NCBI RefSeq assembly: GCF_035046485.1
Contig: NC_085137.1
Location: forward strand, 131,754,703-131,818,702
DNA: 64,000 bases
Direction of reading: 5' to 3'
Source: Aedes albopictus
Taxonomy: Eukaryota > Arthropoda > Insecta > Diptera > Culicidae
Under the pieces are notes generated by a model. That model saw only the letters and a list, made by a program, of their open reading frames with translations. It ran no database searches and was not told the DNA's origin. A program made the position numbers and the translations under genes. Positions 11,971 to 26,200 of this stretch are shown piece after piece. Each line of letters opens with the position of its first letter. The first letter of the stretch is position 1.

Positions 11971-12734
11971 TCCCATGTTACGCCGGGGTTTTCGTTTATT
12001 GCTCGGATTTTCCCGATCATTTCAAATTTTCGGGGGTTTTCCAGGATTAATGAACATCCTAAAGGATTCCAATAAAAAAATCTCGGATATTCCACTGAAA
12101 CCTTCTCAGTCTGCATATGGCATCCACAGGGACTGCCCTAGAATTTCTGGAATTTCCTGAGGAATCATTGCAGAGGTTGTCTAAGGAAACTGCAGTAAGT
12201 TTGCAGCTTTTAAAATCAATTTATAAATGTGTTTTTTTTGTGGATTTCGGGCTGAGGGAAAGTCCTCCTGAGGGAAATTTCTGAAATTAGATAAACTCTT
12301 GGACACATGCGAGAAAGTGAACAGAATTTTTGTTGATCAAATGGTGTTTTTTTTCAGAATAAGTTCAAGAACTTACTCAGAAATATTTCAACGAATTACT
12401 CCAGGAATTATTGCTTGAAATCTCCCCAAAATTGCTTTCGAGGGGTTTCTCCAGGTACACTGGTCTGTAGGTAATGTCCTTTTTCGCAAGCGTCTAATCA
12501 TTTTGCGGTCTTCGACAAAGTTTTTATATGATTTACGAAAAGAGCCCGTAATGAGAAAAATGCAAAAAACAACGCATTTCCATACAAACTTCAAATGAAT
12601 ATATCATTGAACAAATATTAACGGATTCAGCTGAAAATTTATTCAGAGCATCGTGGCATTTAGGCATTTAGTTAGGATGAAATGAAAAGTGGGCCCATCG
12701 AACCTTCTGACATGTGGCATTTTGGGCCATGCTG

Positions 12735-15700
12735 AAGTTCAGGGATTGCTTTGCTAATTTCACTCTGGTTTGATCTATCTATCAGAATCTATCAAGAATT
12801 CTTCCAAAAATTAATCTTTGGTTATTCCTGGAAAATGGCAACAATTTCTTCTAAGAATACCTTAATTTCTCAAGAAGTTCTTCAAGGAATTCGGCCAGCT
12901 ATTAAATTCTTCAGGGATTGCTTTAAAATATCTCCAACAATTCATTCGGAGATTTTCGGCAGAGTTTCCTTTGGAATTTTTTTAGGGGTTTCTTTAGAAA
13001 TTGCCTCAGGGACTTTTGGTCAGGAATCCCTTCCGACATTTCTCAAATACATTCTTCGGTGAATTTCTTCAGAAAAATCTACAGAATTTTTGTTCCGATG
13101 TTCCTCCGGGGGTTTCTAAAGAAAATCCTCGAGAAATTTCTTTTCCTAGGAATTCTCTCAGAAATTTGTGTACGGTTTCTTTTAAAAATTTTCTCGGGGC
13201 TACCGTTGGAAATTGATTTGGGAATTTTTGTCCAGAAAATACTCAGGAAATCTTTCAACGAATTTCTGAGCTCTTCCCGGTGAATCTTCCAGAGTTCTAC
13301 AGAAAATCTTCCAGGAAATCCTTCAGAAACTCCTCCAGAGATTATTTTAGAAATTGCTTGAGGGATTTATGTCCAGAAATATCTCAAAAAATCAAATATG
13401 ATTCTTGCAGAGGTATTTCCAGGCATTCTTTGGGAAATTCTCCAGGATTTTTGCAAGGACATCTGCAAAAAATCCTTCAAGGATTCCATCAGAAATTATT
13501 TCATGGGTAACTTTTAGGAATTTGTTTAAAAAATTCTTTAGGAATTCCTTCTGAATTTTCTGCAAGGTTTATTTCAGAATTTTCTTTAGATAATATTTTG
13601 GAAATTTCGTAAGGGATTTACGTCCTTTAGAATTTCGCCAACATTTTCCAGAGATTCTTTCGGAAATTTCTTCAAAGATTCTTTCAAGACTTCCCCAGCA
13701 TTTTTTTCAGATTTTTTTGCAGGGATTCCTACTGCCTAGAATTCAGGCAGAATTCACTTCTGAAATGCCGCCAGAAATTCAATCAGGAACTTTCACAGAA
13801 TCTCTTCTAAGGATTTTTCTCCAGAGATTTCATCACGAACTCCTCCAGGTTTTTTTCTGAAATATCTGCAAAGTTTCTTGCAGAAATTCCTCCAGGCAAT
13901 ATTTCAAAAAATTCTTCAGGATTTTTTGTCCCTCCCATAAATTTACCAACAAAATCTTCTAGAAACGAAAGGGTTTCTTTAGATTTTTTGAACAAAATTT
14001 CACTAAAAAATGGTTTCTGCAAAAACGAAAAACATTTTCTACCGCGTAAAAAATTCAGAAGATACCCTGATCTATACTCTACATGTGCACGAAAACCGAT
14101 TTTAAAAATATTGCTTCGTTATTTAATAAAAAATCAAAAACCAAAAAAAAATCAGGAAATGCTTCTAGTTTCACCTTAATGAATCTTTTTCAAAAGAATC
14201 CTGAAAAAAAAACCGCAGGTGAACCTCACAGAAAATTATAGCACCAAGTCTGTTGTTTTTAAAGGAATTTCTAAAAATGCCTTTGGAGAGTTTTTTTTAA
14301 AGAATTTCATGTAGAAATCTTAGAGAGCAAGGAATAGCTGAGAGAATGCTTATTGGAGAAATGTCTGAAAGCAGAGAAACACATTGAAGGAATCGAACAG
14401 AATTTTTGTTGGTGAAATGATGTTTTTTTCGTATCAAGTTAAAGGGATTTTTCAGAGAATTAGTCTAGGAATTATTTCTAGCCATTTCTTTAGGAATTCC
14501 ATTCGAAAAAAAAAATCAAGAGAGTCTTTGGCAATTTTTCTATGGGTTTCCCGAGAATTCTTTTATACAGGAATAGCTTCACAAATTTTCCCCGACTTTT
14601 ATTAGGAATTTTCTACAGGGATTCTTTCGGAAATTCTTTCAGAATTTTTCTTGGAATTTTTTCCCAAAAATTCTCTTACGAATTCTACTAGAAATTCCTC
14701 CAAGAATTCTCTCAGGAATTTCTAAATATTTTAGGAAATGTTTCTAGGAATTCCTCCAGAGGTATCACCAAGTTCTTACAGGTATTCGTCCAGGGATTTC
14801 TACAGAAAATTCTCCGGGGCTTCCTTCAGAAATTTCTTTAGGGCTGTCTTGAAGAACTTCTCCAGACAATCTTTAATGAAAATTATGCAAAATTTCCTTC
14901 AGAAATTTTGTCAGGAGTTAGTTACTACGGAAATTGCTTTGGGGAGTTTTGTCCAAGACATCTTCTATGAATTTCTACAGAGGTGTCTCCAGGAGTTCGT
15001 CGCGGTATTCCTACAGAAAATATTGCAGGGTTTCCTTGGAAAATTTCTTCACGAATTCCTCCAGAGATTATTTATGAATTACTGCAGTTTTCCCTTCGGA
15101 AATTACTCCAGAAATTGGTACAATTTTTGTCCACGAATTCTTCTAGAAATTTGTCAAGAATTTTTTCTAGGAACTCCTGCAGAGGTATCTTCAGCAGCTT
15201 TTCCAGTTATTCCTTACATTTTTGGAGCCGAATAGCTTTGCCGCTGCTACCGCAACCTCGCTGGTCTCGAACACGTTTGTTATGGCCGGTTTCAACGCTG
15301 GCCCCAAAAGGGTTTAGAAAATCATCTAGGGATTCTTAGGGAAATTTCTTCAGATTCTTTCAAGAATCCACCAAAAACCTAAATCAAGGATTCCGTCAGA
15401 AATTACGAAAGGTATAGTTTCCGAAATGCCTCTGGAGATTCCAACAGGAAAATATTGTTTCAAAAACTCTTGTGGGTTCATTCAGGAATTCTTTTTAGGA
15501 GTTTCTCCAGGGATACCTTCAAAAATTCTCCAAGTATATCTGTAGGAATGTTTAAGATTTCTTTTTGCGAAAATTCCTCTAAATATTCCAGCAGGAATTT
15601 CTCCATAGATTAGAAGGGTTTGGCTAATCCGCTAAGGTTTTTTTTTAGAAATTTTCTTAGAGATTCCCTCAAGAATCCTTGAGAATCCGGAATCAGGGAC

Positions 15701-16290
15701 TCCGCCAGAAAATACTTCAGGTAAAGTTTCTGAAATGCCTCCAAGGATTCCATCAGGAATTCCTACAGAATCTTCTAGGGATTCCTTCAGAAACTTATCC
15801 AGGGGTTTATTCAAGAATTGCTACAGGAATTCTCGAAAGGATTTCTCTAAAAATACCTTCAGAAATTCCTCCAAGCATATCCGTAGGAGTCGCATTAGGG
15901 ATTCCTCTAGAAATGTTTGTTAAAATCCCTAGATTTTTTGCAGAAATTTCTCCAGAAATCTTTCTGGAGATTTTTATAGAAATTCAAGAGATTCTTGCGA
16001 AAAAAAATAAGAGATTCCTGCGCGAATGTTCTCAGATATTTCTCCGGGAATTCATCCAGAGATTGTTACAGGAACATCTCCAAAGATTCATCCACAAACT
16101 TCTGTAGGGATTTCTCTCATAGATTCCCCCAAAAACTCCTTAAGATTTTAAAGGCATTTTTCCCAGAGATTCCTCCAGGAATTGTACCATATATTCTCCC
16201 AGTGTGAAGAAATAGCAACCAAGCTAAAATTCATAAATAAAAAGAGAAAAAAATCCCACAGAATTTCTTACAGGAATCCCTCCTTTTTTT
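12735..16290 (+). repeat. Degenerate 12-bp-period minisatellite (ATTCCTCCAGRA)
   Basis: Reading in steps of 12 from about 15779 gives ATTCCTTCAGAA, ACTTATCCAGGG, GTTTATTCAAGA, ATTGCTACAGGA, ATTCTCGAAAGG, ATTTCTCTAAAA, ATACCTTCAGAA, ATTCCTCCAAGC without slipping. The same texture fills the block except about 13985-14430 and a short insert near 15235-15310. Twelve is a multiple of three, so open frames with four-residue periodicity appear (NSSR/DSFR or GIPS/EIPP types). They are not genes. Confidence 0.8.
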
Positions 16291-17039
16291 TGAGATTCCT
16301 TTAGAAAATTTTCATGATATTCTCCAGTAATTCTACGCTCTCCCAAAACAAAGTATTCGTGATTTATGGACGACACTTAAGTATTTGTGTAGATCTTGGA
16401 GTTTATACCGAAAACATGTTGTATATTCATGAATATTTTAGACATAAGTACTCCTTGTTTTTGTTTCATGGAGCTCAACACTTTCCAATAGATTTTAATC
16501 AAGTGTAACATATTTTGGAATATAACAGATAAAAAAAATAGTAGAAGCCAAGTTGTGATAGGTAGCTTAACTAGAAGTATATAAAGAAAAAAAGGAGAAA
16601 AACTCATGAATAGATGTAAGAATGACTAGAATAAGTGCAACATTAAAGTATGCTTGAAACTTGTAAAACTTGCAAACAAATAGAATATACACAAAGAGGA
16701 ACCTAAAGAAATTAGTAATAAAACACAAAACAAATATATATTTTATTAGTTTTTAATACAGTTAGAATTATTCATCTAATACTACTATTGCACTAGTTAA
16801 TACCATGCAGTGGATGGGAAAGGTAAGTAGACTAAAACTACAAAAAATAACAACCAAAGAATGAGTTAGTAGCTAATAGTACAGTATACTACTTTGGCAT
16901 GCAGCGCGAAATAACGATTACAGAGCTAATAAAAAAAGAAAGTAAACGAGTAAAAACATTCTTTGGCTAAAAGTTAGGTATTTGTTAGCGGAACACAAAT
17001 TAAAAAAAATAACAGCTGAAATGCTTGCAAATGAGTTAT
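16291..17039 (-). other. Candidate Eps-15 3' UTR
   Basis: This non-repetitive, AT-rich stretch lies directly after the last Eps-15 stop codon read on minus. Minus-strand AATAAA-like signals occur (TTTATT words at plus 16741-16750). No splice signal or ORF is convincing. It is the most likely 3' UTR if the terminal exon reads through to the stop at 17040. Confidence 0.45.
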
Positions 17040-17204
17040 TTAGGTCCATCTAGGTTGTGTGCCAACACGAAAGATAATACGATTATTGACAATCACCTTA
17101 TTGTCGAAGTCGGCGAAGTTGGCAAAGCCGCCGCCGCCGCCACTGCTGTCGCCAAATGCATCCGATGACGCCGCCGGTGGCGCTGGCTTCGTCGGCGTGG
17201 GACC
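17040..17204 (-). CDS. Eps-15: Eps-15 exon H: C-terminal segment
   Basis: The sequence begins GPTPTKPAPPAASSDAFGDS and continues GGGGGFANFADFDNK, matching the F-rich FANF/DF tail style of insect Eps15. After that Lys at 17097 the frame continues VIVNNRIIFRVGTQPRWT to a TAA at 17042-17040. The acceptor is GATTCTAG. A GTGATT at 17096-17091 could serve as a donor, in which case the last 18 residues are intronic and another exon follows at lower coordinates. The stop is taken here because no later exon is recognised. Confidence 0.75.
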   Translation of the reverse strand, partial: GPTPTKPAPPAASSDAFGDSSGGGGGFANFADFDNKVIVNNRIIFRVGTQPRWT

Positions 17205-20200
17205 CTAGAATCGATAAGCCGAATCGACGTTAGACGTTTGAACTGTTATAAGACGGAAATGATTAGGTACCTGTAATGGCCGTGGTGGGGCTGGCCTCGG
17301 TGGAGGCTGTTTCGCCTTCTTCGGAGGCAACGCAGGACTAGGTGATTCCGGTCGTGGAGGGGCCGCCGACTTGCTGGGACTGGGCGTGAGTATCTGGTTA
17401 GCGGTGGTGGGGGCGTGCAGCACGGCAAACGGATCGCATCCGAATTCGTCCTTGGAAGTCTGCGAGAGGAAGATGTGTTAGTCTCTTAGAATATAAAAAA
17501 AACTATTTTGGGGAATGCTTAAAGTGGAATACTGTACAAATTTTTAGTTGGATCCCTGTAGAGAACCAATGCAGATTCCCTGTGGAATCTCTTTTATGAT
17601 TTCTTGGGGAATCTCTGTAGAGCTTTACAATGGAAACTCTGTAGAGATTTACAATGGAATCTCTAGAGGGATTTACAGCAGTGGAATCTCTGTACTTCCT
17701 GTTGAATCTCTGAAGAGATGTCCTGTGGAATCTCTGTAGAGATGTCCTGTGAAATTTCTGTAGAGATGTCCGATGGAATCTCCGTAGAGATTTCCTGGGG
17801 AATCTGTAGAGATTTCATGAGGAATTTCTGTAGAGATGTCCTGTGGAATCTCTGTAGAGATGTCCTGTGGAATCTCTGTAGAGATGTCCTGTGGAATCTC
17901 CGTAGAGATGTCCTGTGTAATCTCTGTAGAGATGTCCTGTGGAATCCCTATAGAGACTTCCTGTGGAATCTCTGTAGAGATTTCCTGTGGAATCTCTGTA
18001 GAGATTTCCTGTGGAATCTCTGTAGAGATTTCTTTTGGAATCTCTGTAGAGATTTCCTGTGGAATCTGTGGAGATGTCCTGTGGAATCCCTATAGAGATT
18101 TCCTGTGGAATCTCTTCAGAGATGTCCTGTGGAATCTCTGTAGAGATGTCCTGTGGATTCTCTGTAGAGATGTCCTGTGGAATCCCTATAGAGATTTCCT
18201 GTGGAATCTCTGTAGAGATGTTCTGTGGAATTTCTGTAGAGATGTCCTGTGGAATCTCTGTAGAGATGTCCTGTGGAATCTCTGTAGATTTCCTTTTGAA
18301 TCTCAGTAGAAAATTCCTATGTATGAATCTCTGTAGATTTCCTGTGGTCTGCGAGAGGAAGATGTGTTAGTCTCTTAGAATATAAAAAAAAACTATTTTG
18401 GGGAATGCTTAAAGTGGAATACTGTACAAATTTTTAGTTGGATCCCTGTAGAGAACCAATGCAGATTCCCTGTGGAATCTCTTTTATGATTTCTTGGGGA
18501 ATCTCTGTAGAGCTTTACAATGGAAACTCTGTAGAGATTTACAATGGAATCTCTAGAGGGATTTACAGCAGTGGAATCTCTGTACTTCCTGTTGAATCTC
18601 TGAAGAGATGTCCTGTGGAATCTCTGTAGAGATGTCCTGTGGAATCTCTGTAGAGATGTCCTGTGGAATCTCTGTAGAGATGTCCTGTGGAATCTCTGTA
18701 GAGATCTCCTGTGGAATCTCTGTAGAGATGTCCTGTGGAATCTCTGTAGAGATGTCCTGTGGAATCTCTGTAGAGATGTCCTGTGGAATCTCCGTAGAGA
18801 TGTCCTGTGTAATCTCTGTAGAGATGTCCTGTGGAATCCCTATAGAGACTTCCTGTGGAATCTCTGTAGAGATTTCCTGTGGAATCTCTGTAGAGATTTC
18901 CTGTGGAATCTCTGTAGAGATTTCTTTTGGAATCTCTGTAGAGATTTCCTGTGGAATCTGTGGAGATGTCCTGTGGAATCCCTATAGAGATTTCCTGTGG
19001 AATCTCTTCAGAGATGTCCTGTGGAATCTCTGTAGAGATTTCCTGTGGAATCTGTGGAGATGTCCTGTGGAATCCCTATAGAGATTTCCTGTGGAATCTC
19101 TTTAGAGATGTCCTGTGGAATCTCTGTAGAGATGTCCTGTGGATTCTCTGTAGAGATGTCCTGTGGAATCCCTATAGAGATTTCCTGTGGAATCTCTGTA
19201 GAGATGTCCTGTGGAATCTCTGTAGAGATGTCCTGTGGAATCTCTGTAGATTTCCTTTTGAATCTCAGTAGAAAATTCCTATGTATGAATCTCTGTAGAT
19301 TTCCTGTGGTGGTTTCCTGTGGAATCTCTGTAGATGTCCTGTGGAATCTCTGTACAGATGTCCTGTGGAATCTCTGTAGAGATTTCCTGTGGAATCTCTG
19401 TAGATTTCCTTTTGAATCTCTGTAAAAAAATCCTATGTATGAATCTCTGTAGATTTTCTGTGGAATCCTGTAGAGATTCTTTGTAAAACCTCTTGAGATT
19501 CCCTATAGAATATGTGTTGATTTTCTTGGAAATCTCTGTAGAGATTTCTTGATAAATCTGTAGAAATTTTCCAAGTTTTTTTTTTTTCTACAGAGATTCC
19601 CTCGGAATTCTACAGGAAAGTCCTGCATGCACTTCACAGTAAATAGCATGAAATTACTACAGGAATTTCAATGAAAAATCTGAGATTCCGCATTCCCCAT
19701 AACAAAAAACTTACATCCGGTATGGTTCCTTTGCTTTCGGCGAACGGATCCACCGCTCCGCTTCCAAACGGATCACTGGGTTTATTATCGAACGCACTAC
19801 CACCGAATCCGTCGTCGAACCCGCCACTCTGGAACCCATTGCTCGTGTCGAACTGCGTGGCGAATCCGTTGGTTTTGAAATCATCGCCGAACCCTGTCTC
19901 TCCATCGCCGGCACCAGCACCGAAACCATTGGCCTTATTGTCCCCGAAGGGATCCCGTTTGTTGGCGTTTTCGACCTCTTTCTCCTCGAGCGCTTGCTTG
20001 GCCTCTCTAAATTCGGGTTCAATTTTGAGGGAATAATCCGACACCATTACCGGATCGTTCGTGTCGATCGCATTCCGGAACATGGCCAGCGCGTCGTTCA
20101 TCTGACGCTGGTACTCCTGAATCTGAGTAACCATCGCTTTGACCTGACTGATCTCGAGCTGCGTGTCCTGCAGCTGGGACGTTAGCCGGTCGACATCTTT

Positions 20201-23200
20201 GGTACTGGCGTTGTATTCCTTTTCGAGTGCTTGCTCTTCGTCTCTTAGCTTTTGCAGTTCCGAGCGGCGCGAGTCCAGCTCACCTTCCTGCTCCTTGAGG
20301 GTGGCCTCCTGCTTCTGGCACTGCTCGCGAATTTTGTTCACCTTAAATGAGGCAAGTTTTGATTAGTGGGGAGCTCGATAAGCTCTGGTTTCGACCTATG
20401 ATCCTAAGTATTTTCTGACCGGTGACGAACAAAAAAAAAAACTTGCACTAGTAGGTAGTAACGAGCACATAATTCTAACCCAAAACCGAAAACAAGCACT
20501 AAATAAGAACAGTTAGGGAGTAGGCAATAAATTTAACGGCAACCGGGACAGGATAGAGTGGAGGAGGAAACAGAAATAATTGGCAAAGAAATCACGTATC
20601 AATAACATATGAGTGCGAGCAAAATGTGCACGAGTAAGAATTTTGAATGCGAAAACGAAAGAGGGATGAACGGAAGCGAAATATCGTCGCTAAGAATCTC
20701 GTAATTGAATTGATTGGAATGCAAGATGCGTAAGTATGCCTGCATCGGCGAACGCTAGAATGCGACTTATTCAGATCAGACCTAGAGGTTAATGAATTTG
20801 ATATAACTAACCAATGTCACTTGATTCTGGAGTGATTTGTTTCTTATGATAGCTAGCATTTTCAAATTTGTTGATGTTATTTACTGTAAACTGGAGCTGA
20901 GACCACGGCTGGAACAATATTGATAAATGCAATAATAGCGATAACATAGCGTAACACAATAAGACTTGTGTTTTGTTCAGAAGACCAAGTTGTGTGTATC
21001 TTAAGTAATTTTGGTTGCTGTACTCGAATCTAAGTTAATTTTCCCGAAGGAATCCCAGAAATAATCCCCGAAAAAATTCCAAGAAAAATTATCGAAAAAA
21101 TTTCCCCTAAGGAACTCTAGCAGGAATTTCAAAATGCGAGGAGAAATCCCCAAAGGAATTTTAGCAGAAATCATCGAAGTATATCCAAGGACAAATTCTC
21201 GAAGAAACTTCAGGAGGAATCTCTGAAGGAGTTCCACGAGGAATCCCCTTAGGGATTTCAGAAGGAATCTCCGAAGAAATTCTAGGAGGAATCCCCGAAG
21301 GGATTTCAGGAAGAATCTCCAGATTTTTCAGAGATCCCTGCAAAAAGAAGAAATCCCTGATTGGAATTCAAAAATCCCCAAAGAAATTCTAGCAGGAACC
21401 TCAAAAAAAAATTCAATGAGAATTGCCAAAGGAATTTGAGGAGAAATCCCCCAAGGAGTTCCAGAAGGAATCATCGAAGGATAACCAAGGAAGAATCCTC
21501 GAAGGAATTCCAGTAGGAACCCCCACAGGAATCCTCAAAGAATTTCCAGCCGGAATTTCCAAAGAAATTCGAGGAGAAATCCCCGAAGGAGATCTAAGAT
21601 AAATCTAAAAGGAAAAAAAAATCAAAAGAAATCCTCGAAGGAATTTCAGGAGGAATCTCTGAAGAAATTCCAGGAGAAACAACCGAACGAATTCTAAGAG
21701 GAATCCCCGAAGGAATTCCAGGAGGAATCTCTGAAGGATTTTTTTTGTAGTTTTTATTTACGTGTATTTTAACGCTAATTCTACACTCAACTTCCCTGAA
21801 GGAATTCCACGAGGAATCCCCGTAAGAAATCCCAGACGGAGTCTCCGAAGGAATTCCAGGAAGAATCTCCAAAGGATTTCCAGGAGGAATCTTCGGAAGA
21901 TTTCCAGATTTTTTAGAGAGATTCCTACCGAATGAAGAAAATCTTGATTGGAATTCAGGAAACCCAAAAGAAATTTCAGCAGGAATATTCAAAGAAATGC
22001 TAGCCTGAATCCCTAAAGGAATTACAGCGGAAAATTCTAAAGGAACCCGAGGAGAAATCTCCGAAGGAGTTCCAGAAGGAATCTTGAAAAATAACCAAGG
22101 AGGAATACTTGAAGGAACTCCAGCAGGAACCCACACATGGATTCCAGCAGAAATCCTCAAGGAATTTCCAGCGGGAATTTCCAAAGAAAGAAAGAAATCC
22201 CCGAAGGAGATCTATGAGGAATCATTGAAGGATATTCAGAAGGAATCCTTGAATTTCAGGAGGAATCTCTGAAGAATTCCAGGAGAAACGTCAAGAGGAA
22301 TTTAAGAAGGAATCTTCGCCGAAATTCCAGGAGGAATTTTCAGAGGATTTGCAGGAGGAATCTTCGAAAGACTTCCAGGGTCCCCGACGAAATTCCAGGA
22401 TAAATGAGGAATCCCAGAAGAATTTCCAGCATAAATGCGCGATGGATTTTTATCTCCGAAGATTATACTGTAGGAGTACCTACCTGAAGAAACTTCTGAA
22501 GAAATCTCTGATGTTACTACTGGACGCATCCTTGAATCCTCTGTGAAAAATCCCCAAAGAAAAATCCAGGAACTTGGAAGAATTCCTAAAGGCATCTACA
22601 TGAGTTGCTAAGACCACAGCAATCTACAGTAAATTTGAAAGCTATGATAGGGGAAATTGTGTATTTTCGGCAGTTTTGTTCTCTTCGTCATGGGGAGTTT
22701 CTTGAAAGCTGCTGAACTCAGAGTTGGCCTGAAATCCTTCCCAACAAAGCAGAGTTATACGACAAAGTTTCAGGAAATTTGGCCGACAAAAACCCCCCAT
22801 GACAATAAGAACACACCTGCCAATAATACCCATCGTAACCCTATGTATCCTTCCATCCATTGTAAATAAGGCATCACCATGGTGGCAATAGGCTTCCAGA
22901 AGGTTTCAAATACCTCCACAGCCCTAGCACTAAAGTTACCCCTCCAGATCAGTACTTACAGTCCATTTCGACCTGGCAAAGGGTCAAGAAAGAGAATAAA
23001 ACGTTTAGTAGCGAAAACCCGTCATCTTTCTTATGTGGAAGACTACCCCATTTCGCTTTCCTATATCTTTCTGAGAATCCCTGGAGAAACTGCTTGAAGA
23101 ATCCTAAAAGGAACCCCTGGACTAACCTCTGAATGAGCTTCTGTAGGAATCTCTAAAGAAACTTCTGGGGAATCTCTAAATTTACCTGAAGGTATCCTTC

Positions 23201-26200
23201 GATTCTCCTGTAAGAATCTTTATTGAAAGTGAAAGGGATACCTGAAAGAATTTCTGGAGAGATCTCCGAAGGAACTTCTGTAGGAATCCCTGAAGGAATT
23301 CCAGGAGGAATATCTGAAAAAGCATCTGCACGAATCCCTGAAACTTCCGGAGGAAATCTCTGAAAAACCTTATTTCTGAAGGAACTTCTGGAGAAATACC
23401 AGATGGATCTCCTGGAGGCATCCTTGGAGCCTTCTGGAAGAATCTCTGAAGAAACTTCTGGAGGAATACCTGGGAGAGCTGAGGGAACTTCTGAAGGAAT
23501 CCCTGATGAAACACCTGGAGACGTCTCTAAATCCTACTGAAAGTACTGGGAAGATCCCTGTAGGAACTCGGAGAAAGATCTCTGAAGAAACTTCTGGGGC
23601 AATCCATGAAAAAACTACTATGCAGCAGGAATACTCGAACTCCTGGATTAATCCCTGGAGGAACTTCCGTATACCTGAAGGAACTCTTAGAGAAATCCCT
23701 TAAAGAACTCTTGAAAGAATTTTTGAAAAGTCTCCATGAGGCCTCCCGAAGGAATTACAAGAGGAAGGAAGAAATTTCAGGAGGAATCCTTGTCCCAGTA
23801 ACAATTTGATTCCTTATTTGCTTTCAAGACGTTTCATCGTAAAACCAAGATGATTTGGTTTTGGATTTATGATGATGTTTAGAATATCTTGGAATCTACT
23901 CGACTTACAAATGTTACTTGAGTGAAGCAGTCCAAGGAGGGATCCCAGAAGGAACTCCTGTAGGAACCCTTAATGGAATTCCTGGAATCTCTGAAAGAAC
24001 TCCTAGACTGATTCCTGAAGAAACTCTTGGACAAATTCCTGAAGAAACTCCTGGATAAATTTCTGAAGATATTCCTGAAGGAACTCCTAGACTATTCTCT
24101 AAAGGATCTCTTATGGGAATCCTTTATGGATCTTCTGGAGGCATCCCCAAATCTTCCTGAAAGAATATCTGAAACAAATCCTGGAATAATTCTGATGAAA
24201 CTACTTTCGAAATATCTGAGAGATCTTCTGAAAAAAAAAAGAAAATTCATGATGAAACTCCTAGACACTTAGACAGAGGCATCTTTGAATGCTGGATGAA
24301 TCTCCGAAAGAACTACTGGGAGACATCACTGAAGGAACTCTTGAACAGATCTCTTCTGGTTGGCTAATTGGAGTTTTAAAGGAATCTTCGAAGGACTTTT
24401 AGGGAAAATCTTTGAAAGAATCATGCAGGAATCTGCGAAGAAACTCCTGAACTAATCCCTGAAGAGACTTCTGTAGGAATCCCTCAAGAATTTTCTGAAT
24501 TGATTTCCTGATTGATCTCCTGCAGACATTACTGAATCTTTCTGAAAGAATATCTGAAGAAACTGCTGGAGAGATGTGAATGGTGAAAATGGAAACTAAT
24601 GAAAAATGAAAACAAAAATACTTGCAAGAGTTTCGAATGTGAATGGACTCCCTGAAATTCCATTTAAATGTTCTCGGAAGTTCTTAATAAGAGTCTTCTG
24701 CTTAGTTTTCCTAAAACAATAAAAAAAGCCATTTCTTTTTGTAATGTTCTCTTAATAGTATTGAATATGAATATAAATCATCGATTTTCACATTTGGTTA
24801 ATGATCATATTAGGATCACCGTGCACTTATGCTCCCACATTCAGCCTATTCGAAAACAGAGCGATCGTTTTTTTTGGGTATAAGCGAAGACTACTTTATT
24901 AAGAAGACATGCAACTCTGTTATTTTCCCATACTAATGGCAACCTTTGTTTAAAAGTGTAAAAATGTATTGGTGCGAGATTGAAGATTTACACACACTAT
25001 TATAAATAGTGCCACCTTCATCCGCGGTGGCGCTGCAAGCAGTTACTCCCGATTTTCTGCAGTGCTGCGAGTCTTCTTGATAATGTGGTCTTCGGTATAA
25101 GCTTGGTGGAGGATAACGTGCCTCTGGAGCCGGCCTTCTGATATCTTGGTAAGGGAACGGATACCCTATATAATCATTACTAGAAATCCTCTACATAGAG
25201 ATGAGCGGAAGTTACATATGTCAATTCGGCAACGCTGTTTGTTTTGTTTACAACAGCTTCCAACACTTGCCACAAAGCTAGATGTTCAAACTTTTTGCGT
25301 GACTTTGTTGTGGTGCAAGTTGTTTTGTTTACGTTTGCTAATTATGCTCGAACTTTTTTTCCCAAATTTTGAAAAAGATAATAGCGCAATCGAAAAAATC
25401 TGAAATACATTGCAAAGAATAGCGCGAATCAAATCGGCAGAAGTGACTCAAGCAGCGGCTCAGTTTTTTCGAGAACAGCAGCGACAAAAGTTTCTTCATG
25501 AGCATAAGCTTTTGAAAGCAGAATTAATTAAATATTATCTTCTTACTAAATTTACATATGCCATCAAATTCTCGGTAATAAAAATAAATATTTATAATAT
25601 GCTTATTGTCGATACAAACGATAAACATGTTCATTAGTGTGGGTCATCGGAACCGTTTTCTCAGATCAAAACTTTTTTGGTTCCGTTTCGGGTCCTGAGT
25701 ATCTGTGCAAATTGAGCACGATCGGTTGCGTCTACACTTTGCAATTGAAATTTGTATGGGATTTTGTATGGGAAAACATACTTTTTTGTATTTTAGACAT
25801 AAGTTGAAAAAGTTTGTCTGAAACTTTTTAACTGATACTGTAAAAAGATAGCCTAGGATGTTCTGAAAAACTTTGTTGAAGACCGCAAAGCGATCCGATG
25901 CTTGTGAAAATAGTTATAACTAACGAACCGCATGCATGTGTTTATGTTTTAACATGTAAAGGAATAACAATATCAACAAAATCATGCTGTTTCGCCAAGC
26001 AAAGCCAACGTTATAACTTTTTTCAGAAATTAAAATTTATCCAGGTAGAAATCCCACGTGGACGTCTCCTTGTATATTTTCCACGATCTCTTTGAGAAAT
26101 GGTAGAGGCGCCATGTTACTCCCAAGGCACGTTGCACATTAAGCAAGTGCCTACTAGTAATCCTACATTATAGAGATCTGCGGAAGCAGCCATTGTGATG

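Noticed and set aside
17718..19425. Long plus-strand frames with SCGISVEM / CRDVLWNL repeats
   Set aside because: Pure translation of the 24-bp array, antisense in an Eps-15 intron, with no start context or non-repeat domain.
17560..19480. CRISPR-like direct repeats
   Set aside because: Continuous 24-bp tandem repeat without unique spacers, in a eukaryotic intron.
19671..20036. Plus-strand frames over 19.7-20.3 kb and 37.2-38.4 kb
   Set aside because: Antisense shadows of Eps-15 exons F, B and A.
25146..25403. Frame with CLFCLQQLPTLATKL mirrored at 26721-26903
   Set aside because: The two frames are the inverted arms of one foldback element, not conserved proteins.
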